A stretch of 64,000 nt of DNA from positions 62,001 through 126,000 of the forward strand of contig JACOUT010000018.1 in assembly GCA_016177705.1 (NCBI GenBank). The letters are read 5' to 3'. The stretch comes from Deltaproteobacteria bacterium (GTDB lineage: Bacteria > Myxococcota > UBA727 > VGSZ01). The notes under the pieces were generated by a model that was not told the DNA's origin, did no database searches, and saw nothing but the letters and a program-made list of their open reading frames with translations. The translations under genes were made by a program, and so were the position numbers. Below are positions 59,701-64,000 of this stretch, piece after piece. How positions within the stretch are numbered: the stretch's first letter is position 1; each line of letters begins with the position of its first letter.

Positions 59701-59876
59701 TCGGCGCTCATGGCCGGGTTCTGCGTGATGACGTTGAACACCGGCGCCGAGAGGTCGGGGAACACGTCGCGCCGCAGGTCCATGAACGCGTCGGCCCCCG
59801 CGGCCACGCCGAGCGCGGTGCACAGGACCACCAGGAAGGGCCGGCGGAAGCAGGCGTCGATGAAGTGCTTGATCAT
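56730..59876 (-). CDS. czcA: Heavy-metal RND efflux pump (CzcA/CusA family)
   Basis: 1048 aa, normal for HME-RND transporters, with twelve TMs in two halves each followed by a large periplasmic loop. TM4 reads LGGLAIAVGILVDASIIMTEN, giving Asp404 and Glu411 of the proton-relay/metal-path set. It follows the adaptor stop by one base. Pumps Co/Zn/Cd or Cu/Ag from periplasm to outside; which metal is not decided by the visible motifs. It is the last gene of czcCBA and ends about 84 bp from the tRNA fragment outside the island. Confidence 0.93.
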   Translation of the reverse strand: MIKHFIDACFRRPFLVVLCTALGVAAGADAFMDLRRDVFPDLSAPVFNVITQNPAMSAEELEIAIAIPVETALAGLPDVRRVRSTSQLGVAQVTVEFEPDADYFRARQLVAERLAEVGRALPPGTEPPLLSSLTGRLNEIFEITLEADAGTTDLMTLRDLAEHEVKNRLMAVPGVAAVERLGGYLRQVQVLVDPDRMSARQIALSEVLHALEGSNQNASGGFFVQGPMELSVRAVGRAETAEDIGGVVVALRAGTPILLRDIADVREGPAIRRGLAHRLAGEIVSCRISKQFGADTVQVAADVREALAGIERSLPKGVRLRVVYDQSTLVDESLSGVGRAIGIGAIFVVLVIVLLLGDLRAAVLVTLSMPLSLALAALLLRRVGVGLNTMTLGGLAIAVGILVDASIIMTENIVHRLAGRGGPERRAVAAAAAVEVARPILFATLIVIAVFLPLFAMTGIEGRMYSPLALAVTSSIAAALVLALSLTPVAAGLLLRPHASREAAITRRAKAAYARVLDRALARPRLTAALAAAVTVPVLALAPLLGTDFMPQLDEGALLIQTNLPAEASLDEVDRLNHRAEDVLRTFPEVEDVVRRTGRAERTEDPMPHTLSDVLVLLNPDRERTGEELEHAMRERLERVPGVSALFTTPLGMRIDEGLGGTPADLAVRIYGPDLETLAELADGARDALARVEGLTDLRAERVSGLPQVRIAVDRAALARAGLTPGDVIGTVRVALVGEEGAQLWKGERRYDVVVRLEDDHTGDVNALRGLLIDAHDGTRIPLGQLASIDVVDAPGAIRREAGSRRIAVEAAVEGRDLGSAAAEARAALSTLELPAGYFLEVGGRIEHQARAQRALLFAALLAVVLVIVLLVLALDSVRDAALILLSVPTAVVGGVIGVALSGESWNVSSLVGLIGLFGIAVQNGLVLMTQVKALRAEGRPFTDALREASVARVRPKLMTAGTAILGLLPLLVLRLPGTELERPLAVVMIGGLVSSTLFTLLVLPALYAVVERAAAQREPRATPAGSSGTPLRPEAEGPGPSAPRTTT

Positions 59877-59877
59877 G

Positions 59878-61161
59878 TCAGTGCGGGTGCTCCTCGCCGC
59901 CGCCTGCCGCCTTCTCGACCTCGGCCTTCAACAGGAAGGCGCCCTCGACCACGACCTCGTCGCCAGGCTCGAGTCCGCTCACGATCTCGACCTCGTTGCC
60001 GAGGTCGCGCCCGCGCCCGAGTCGCTTGACCGCGAAAGTGCCGGCGTTCGCCCCCCCAAGCGGGACGAAGACAACCCAGTCGCGCTCGATCCGCTGCAAG
60101 GCCCGCAACGGGATCGCCACCACCGCCGTCCCCGCCGCGTCGCCGAGCGGCACCCACGCGCTCGCCGACATGCCGGGCCGGAGTGCGCCCGCCTGGTTCT
60201 TCACGTCGATGCGCACCGGGATGGTGCGCGAGGACGGCTCCACCTCCCGGCCGATGTTGGTCACGACGCCGCTGAACGCCTCGCCGGGCAGCGCCGGGAA
60301 GGAGATGCGCGCCTCGCTGCCCTGCGCGACGCGGACCGCGTCCCGTTCGAACGCGTGCACCACGAGCCACAAGCTGCGCTCGTCGGCGATGCGAAAGAGC
60401 GTGTGCTCGGCGTCGACGCGCGCGCCGCGAACGGCCCGCCGCTCGATCACGGTGCCGTCGATGGGCGCGCGCAGCGTGATGGCCCCACCCGCGTCCGCGG
60501 TCTTGTCGACCTCGGCTGGCGAGACGCCGAAGGACAAGAGCGCCGCGCGCGCGGCCTGCAGCGCGGCCTCGGCCGCGCGCAGCTCGGCTTCGGTCTCCTG
60601 GATCTCGCGGGCCGGCACCACGTTGTCGGCCGCGAGCGGCCGCTTGCGCTCGAGCACGCTGCTGGTGAGGTCGACGCGTGCGCGCGCGTGCAGCAGCTCC
60701 GCGCGCACGCGGCCGACCTCGGCGCTCTCGACGTCGGCAAGCGCTTGCCCGGCGCGCACCTTGTCGCCGAGGCCGGCAGACACCGACCGGATGCGCGCAG
60801 GGATGGCCGCCGCCACCTCGGCATAGGCGTCGTCGTTCACGCGCAGCTCGCCGAGCAGCGTCACCCCCTCGCCCGCGGCGCGGCGCTCCGCCTTGGCGGT
60901 AGTTACGCGCAGGTCGCGCAGCATGTCCGGGGCCACGCGGACGACGTCGGGCTCGTCGCCGGCCGCGGCGCCGTGGCCGTGCTCTCCGGCCTCGGCCGCC
61001 CCGGCGCCGGCGGCCTCCTGCTGTCGTGGGTGGTCATGCTGGTCATGCTGGTCATGCTGGTCGTTGTCTCCGTGGTCGTCGTGGCTACGGCGACACGCGA
61101 CCGAGCACGCGACCACGGCGGCGACCAACAGCACGTGTGACCGGCGTGATGTGCTGCTCAT
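59878..61161 (-). CDS. czcB: RND periplasmic adaptor with His/Asp-rich N-terminus (CzcB type)
   Basis: 427 aa. A lipoprotein-like signal (CSVACR) is followed by a His/Asp stretch (DDHGDNDQHDQHDQHDH; DNA 61031-61060 has three 9-bp repeats) likely to bind metal ions. Then barrel-sandwich, alpha-hairpin and beta-barrel domains (AAIPARIRSVSAGLGDKVRAGQ, GAITLRAPIDGTVIERRAVRGARVDAEHTLFRI) and a short C-terminal His-rich end. The combination is typical of CzcB adaptors. It overlaps the outer-membrane component stop by four bases. Confidence 0.93.
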   Translation of the reverse strand: MSSTSRRSHVLLVAAVVACSVACRRSHDDHGDNDQHDQHDQHDHPRQQEAAGAGAAEAGEHGHGAAAGDEPDVVRVAPDMLRDLRVTTAKAERRAAGEGVTLLGELRVNDDAYAEVAAAIPARIRSVSAGLGDKVRAGQALADVESAEVGRVRAELLHARARVDLTSSVLERKRPLAADNVVPAREIQETEAELRAAEAALQAARAALLSFGVSPAEVDKTADAGGAITLRAPIDGTVIERRAVRGARVDAEHTLFRIADERSLWLVVHAFERDAVRVAQGSEARISFPALPGEAFSGVVTNIGREVEPSSRTIPVRIDVKNQAGALRPGMSASAWVPLGDAAGTAVVAIPLRALQRIERDWVVFVPLGGANAGTFAVKRLGRGRDLGNEVEIVSGLEPGDEVVVEGAFLLKAEVEKAAGGGEEHPH

Positions 61162-62378
61162 GGTGACGCTCCCTCGGCGATGAACGCGGCGAGCGCCTGG
61201 CGCGCCTCGTCCGCCTGCACGGTGATCTGCTCCTCCTCGATGGCCAGCGCCTCGCGCTCGATGACCAGCAGGTCCGCGAGCGAGGTCTCGCCGGCTTCGT
61301 ACGCGCGGCGTGCGAGGCGCGCGCCCTCGCGCGCGGCGTCGACGGCGTCGGCGATGGCCGTGCGCGCGAGCCGCCGCTGCTCGAGGGCGGCGCGAGCCGA
61401 GGCGACCTCGGTGCTCGCCGAGGACCTCAGCGCCTCGATCTCGAGGTCGAGGGCGGCACGCTCAGCGCGAGCGGCGGCGGCGGCGCCCTGGCCGCGCGCG
61501 AACAGCGGCAGCTGCACCGCGACCGCGGCGCCGAGCAGGTGGTCGCCGCCGTCCAGCGCATAGCCCGTGCTCGCCTCGAGCGAGGGCCAAGCAGCGGCGT
61601 CCGCCAGCCGCAGCTCGGCATCGACGCGGTCGCGCGCCGCCTTGGCGACGCGAACGTCCGCGCGCTCGGTGGTCTCGCCGGTGGTGAGCACCGTCTGCCA
61701 GTCCGGCGCGAGCGTGATCGCGGTGTCGGACGATGCGCCGAGCGCGACGCGCAGCGCGCCGAGTGTGACGGAGCAACTCGCGCCGGCCGCTGCGATGCCG
61801 GCGCGGGCGCGCGCGAGCTGTGCATCGGCCAGGCGCGCGTCGACGCCGGAGATCTCGCCCGCGGCCTGGCGCCTCGCGGTGACGCGCGCGAGCTGCTCCG
61901 TTCGGTCGAGCGTCTGCTTCGCGAGCTCCAAGCTCCTCGCGGCCACCACGGCGTCGATGAACGCCTCGCCGGCGTGCGCCATCGCGAGCCGCACCGCGTC
62001 GTCGGACAGCGCGGTCGCCTCCGAGATGCCGGCGACGCCGGCGTCGCGGCGCGCTGCTTGCTGGCCGCCGATTTCGAGGGCCTGCGCGAGCGAGACGTCG
62101 AGGTCCGCGCTGACGCCGGCGCGGGCGGCACGCGCCGCAGCGCCCGCCGCGAGGGTCGGGTTGTCGGCGAGCCACGGTTGCGCGGCGAGCAAGCGGCCGC
62201 GCGCCACCGCGACGCGCTGACGCGCGAGCACCGCGATCGGGGCGCGCTCCGCGGCGAGGCGGAGCGCGTCGTGCAAGGTGAGCACGAGCGAGGGAGCGGC
62301 GGGCGCGCTCGCTTCGCCGTCGGTGGCCTGGGCGGCACCGGCAACGAGCACGAGCACCGCCGCGAAGGGGCGATGCAT
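61158..62378 (-). CDS. czcC: TolC-like outer-membrane factor (CzcC type)
   Basis: 406 aa with a signal peptide (to about 18, AAQAT) and two helical OEP repeats: LHDALRLAAERAPIAVLARQRVAVARGRLL and, near the C-terminus, AYEAGETSLADLLVIEREAL, the latter a diagnostic TolC/CzcC motif. It forms the exit duct for the CzcAB pump. It is the first gene of czcCBA after the Cys-rich small protein, whose stop lies 43 bp upstream. Confidence 0.92.
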   Translation of the reverse strand: MHRPFAAVLVLVAGAAQATDGEASAPAAPSLVLTLHDALRLAAERAPIAVLARQRVAVARGRLLAAQPWLADNPTLAAGAAARAARAGVSADLDVSLAQALEIGGQQAARRDAGVAGISEATALSDDAVRLAMAHAGEAFIDAVVAARSLELAKQTLDRTEQLARVTARRQAAGEISGVDARLADAQLARARAGIAAAGASCSVTLGALRVALGASSDTAITLAPDWQTVLTTGETTERADVRVAKAARDRVDAELRLADAAAWPSLEASTGYALDGGDHLLGAAVAVQLPLFARGQGAAAAARAERAALDLEIEALRSSASTEVASARAALEQRRLARTAIADAVDAAREGARLARRAYEAGETSLADLLVIEREALAIEEEQITVQADEARQALAAFIAEGASP

Positions 62379-62421
62379 GGTGAAAACCTCGAGAAGGGAA
62401 TGGTGCGAATGAGCGCGGGGC

Positions 62422-62721
62422 TCACGCCGCGATCGGCACGTGCGCGATGGCGCGGGCGAAGCCGTCAGCGGGCACGCCGCGCGCGACCTCGATCGGGCCG
62501 CTCGTGGCCGTGGCGGTCTCGTCAGGCGGCACGACGGTGATCGTGCGCGCGGTCGGCTCGATCAGGCGCGGCGCGCACGAGCAGGACGTGCACGTCGGCG
62601 GGCAGCGGCCCTCGTCGTCGTCCTGGTCACACGGTGCCGAGCACGCGACCGCCTCGCTGACGCCGGTCGCCTGGCTGCCGAAGGCCACCGCGACCGCGAT
62701 GAGGAACGAACGCACCGCCAC
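62422..62721 (-). CDS. Small secreted Cys-rich protein next to czcCBA
   Basis: 99 aa with a signal peptide (to about 25). The mature N-terminus holds six Cys in 24 residues (CSAPCDQDDDEGRCPPTC, then TSCSCAP) with a DQDDDEG acidic patch, a plausible metal-binding knot. The rest is Ala/Pro/Thr-rich. Same strand and just upstream of czcC, so likely a periplasmic metal chaperone or buffer for the efflux system. I know no family. Confidence 0.68.
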   Translation of the reverse strand: MAVRSFLIAVAVAFGSQATGVSEAVACSAPCDQDDDEGRCPPTCTSCSCAPRLIEPTARTITVVPPDETATATSGPIEVARGVPADGFARAIAHVPIAA

Positions 62722-62787
62722 GGCTTGGTTCTACCGCCCCGCGCGGCCGTTTCCCACTGGCTGGACCGGCGCAAGCCCCTTGCCAGA

Positions 62788-62994
62788 TCACGCCGAGGGC
62801 GTCGGCACCTTGCGCGTGGGATCGCCATGATCGGAGGGCGGCACGCGGAAGGGCAGCTCTGCCCACGGGCTCTGGTCGTCCTCGCCGCTCATGGACGACA
62901 CCGTGAGCGGCAGCAGCACCGCGTCCTCCTCCGTGATGATCGCCTCGCCTTCCGGGATGGTCGTGGGCTCCGGGGGGTTGGTCTGCGGGTTCAT
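62788..62994 (-). CDS. Small acidic hypothetical protein
   Basis: 68 aa from ATG 62994, rich in Pro, Glu, Asp and Ser (NPPEPTTIPEGEAIITEED), without a signal peptide or Cys. It probably has little fixed structure. It occupies the gap between the Cys-rich gene and the divergent lipoprotein gene. The longer upstream frame is the shadow of that lipoprotein gene. Coding status is moderate. Confidence 0.45.
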   Translation of the reverse strand: MNPQTNPPEPTTIPEGEAIITEEDAVLLPLTVSSMSGEDDQSPWAELPFRVPPSDHGDPTRKVPTPSA

Positions 62995-63078
62995 GGCGCG
63001 GACCAAAGCACGATCGCGCCGGCGCGCCAACCGACACCCGCGCTCCGTCATGCCGCGTTGCGTGATAGACGCACGGGC

Positions 63079-63879
63079 ATGCGCGCCGCTCTGCTGTCGT
63101 TTCCTCTGGTGCTGCTCGGCTGCGTGGACGACACGCCCGAGACGCTCACCGTCGTCGTCGACGCGAACCGCGCGCGCGCGCAAGCCGACCAGGACAAGCT
63201 CGCTGAGATGCAGCGCGCAGTCGACGAGGCGCGCGATGAGCTGGTGCGCACGCGCGAGGACCTGACCGTGCTGCGCGAGAAGCTGGTGGCCGCCGGCGCG
63301 GTCACCGCCGAGGAGGCGAAGAAGCTCGAAGGCAAGGAGCGAGCGCTCGCAGCGCGCGAGGCCGGGCTGCCGGCGGGATCGCGCGCAGCCGGCGCCGCCG
63401 GCTTGACGCGCGCGGACGTCGAGGCGCTGTTGCAGGCACAGGAGACGCGGCTGGCCGCGCTGCTCGGCGGTGCGCCGGCGCCCGAAGCCGCGCCCGCCGC
63501 GATCAAGACTGACAAGGGCGTGGTCGAGGCGCTGCTCACCGCGCTCGCCAGGGAGCGCGATGAGCGGGGCCTTCATGTTGGCGACCTGCCGCGCGGGCGC
63601 GAGCTGCTCGCGCGCGCCGAGGCGCAGCTGCGCGCCGGCCGCACCGACGACGCGCTCGCGACCGCGCAATCTCTTGGGGCCGAGGCGGCCATGACCAGGG
63701 TCGACCTCGCCTTCGTCCAGCGGAAGTACGCGCGCGCCTCGGGCCTCTTGCCCGCCCTGCCCGGCAGCGCGCAGGGCAAGGCCAAGGCGCTCCTCGCCGA
63801 GGCCAACGAGCGGGTCGCGGCGGGCGACGCGGTGGGCGCGAGCCGCAAGCTGACCGCGCTCCTACTGTTGGCGGAGTAA
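63079..63879 (+). CDS. Coiled-coil lipoprotein
   Basis: 266 aa. The N-terminus FPLVLLGC is a lipobox with Cys near 13. A long helix follows (ADQDKLAEMQRAVDEARDELVRTREDLTVLREKLV, about 30-90), then a linker (about 125-150) and a helical, TPR-like C-terminal domain (RELLARAEAQLRAGRTDDALATAQSLGAEAA, to the end). No known family. It resembles the small envelope lipoproteins elsewhere in the window. The upstream part of this frame is antisense to other genes. Confidence 0.72.
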   Translation: MRAALLSFPLVLLGCVDDTPETLTVVVDANRARAQADQDKLAEMQRAVDEARDELVRTREDLTVLREKLVAAGAVTAEEAKKLEGKERALAAREAGLPAGSRAAGAAGLTRADVEALLQAQETRLAALLGGAPAPEAAPAAIKTDKGVVEALLTALARERDERGLHVGDLPRGRELLARAEAQLRAGRTDDALATAQSLGAEAAMTRVDLAFVQRKYARASGLLPALPGSAQGKAKALLAEANERVAAGDAVGASRKLTALLLLAE

Positions 63880-63976
63880 AGGTCTCGATCGGCGCGCGCC
63901 AAACGCGGGAATCGGGCGGCGCGCCAGTAGGCTTTTTCGTAGCTTTTCGCCAAGATGTGCCCCACTGGAGGTGCGG

Positions 63977-64000
63977 ATGACCACGCCGCTCTCGTTTGAC
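63977..64000 (+). CDS. Start of a gene cut by the window edge
   Basis: ATG 63977 is preceded by GGAGG (63967-63971) with five-base spacing, a strong ribosome site. Eight codons are visible (MTTPLSFD). Function cannot be told. Confidence 0.5.

Noticed and set aside
57594..60029. 811-codon plus-strand open frame opposite the RND pump, and similar long frames opposite mutS2 and argG
   Set aside because: High GC removes stop codons on the antisense strand; the Arg/His/Gln-rich translations have no domains, while the opposite strand encodes clear families.

Overview
The window is very GC-rich, densely packed chromosomal DNA. Genes commonly overlap by four bases (ATGA or GTGA), and lipoproteins, Ala/Arg-rich proteins and three consecutive bactofilins are present. 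This suggests a Myxococcota-like (deltaproteobacterial) Gram-negative bacterium; the assignment is inferred from gene content and style, not from a marker gene.

Left chromosomal part (1-20391). A minus-strand arginine cluster reads argF'-argG-argE-argB. The carbamoyltransferase carries the signatures of N-acetylornithine carbamoyltransferase, so arginine is probably made through acetylated intermediates as in Xanthomonas. It is followed by a SixA-like phosphatase, a long imperfect hairpin, an Smr-less MutS2, a TPR lipoprotein, a low-complexity intergenic region holding a 21-residue lysine-rich micro-ORF and a hairpin cluster, an RlmK-like methyltransferase, a lipoprotein, pyrE, three bactofilins, comEC, and a plus-strand group (AMIN/coiled-coil protein, NlpC/P60 lipoprotein, GAF protein, YkgJ-type Cys-cluster protein). 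The section ends with tRNA-Gly(CCC).

Genomic island (about 20347-56538, 36 kb). The last 45 bases of the tRNA gene are repeated exactly at 56494-56538, and a tyrosine recombinase sits immediately inside the left copy. This is the classic layout of a tRNA-integrated island. No phage structural or conjugation genes are seen. The cargo is strikingly coherent and points to osmotic, ionic and pH stress: a CPA1-type antiporter; a glycine-betaine/choline-type ABC importer (ATPase plus fused permease-binding protein) with a methyltransferase; an operon of sensor kinase, sugar ABC importer (again a binding protein-permease fusion), two unknown proteins and an ArsB/NhaD-type permease; a trehalose/maltose block (GH77 enzyme, maltokinase, fused trehalose-6-phosphate synthase/phosphatase, TreS, an unassigned glycosyltransferase); a CmpX-like and an MscS-like channel; a ClC channel; a MacB/LolD-type ABC pair; a P2-type cation ATPase coupled to a triple-UspA protein; a monohaem lipoprotein; and NhaA. 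Together they would import or make compatible solutes, release ions and solutes on down-shock, and rebalance Na+/H+, Ca2+ and Cl-.

Right chromosomal part (56539-64000). A second, shorter tRNA 3'-end fragment (56619-56646) lies just outside the island. Then comes a CzcCBA-type heavy-metal RND efflux operon with a His-rich adaptor and a Cys-rich small secreted protein, a small acidic protein, a coiled-coil lipoprotein, and the first codons of another gene at the edge.

All functions are inferred from motifs read by eye; no database search was run.
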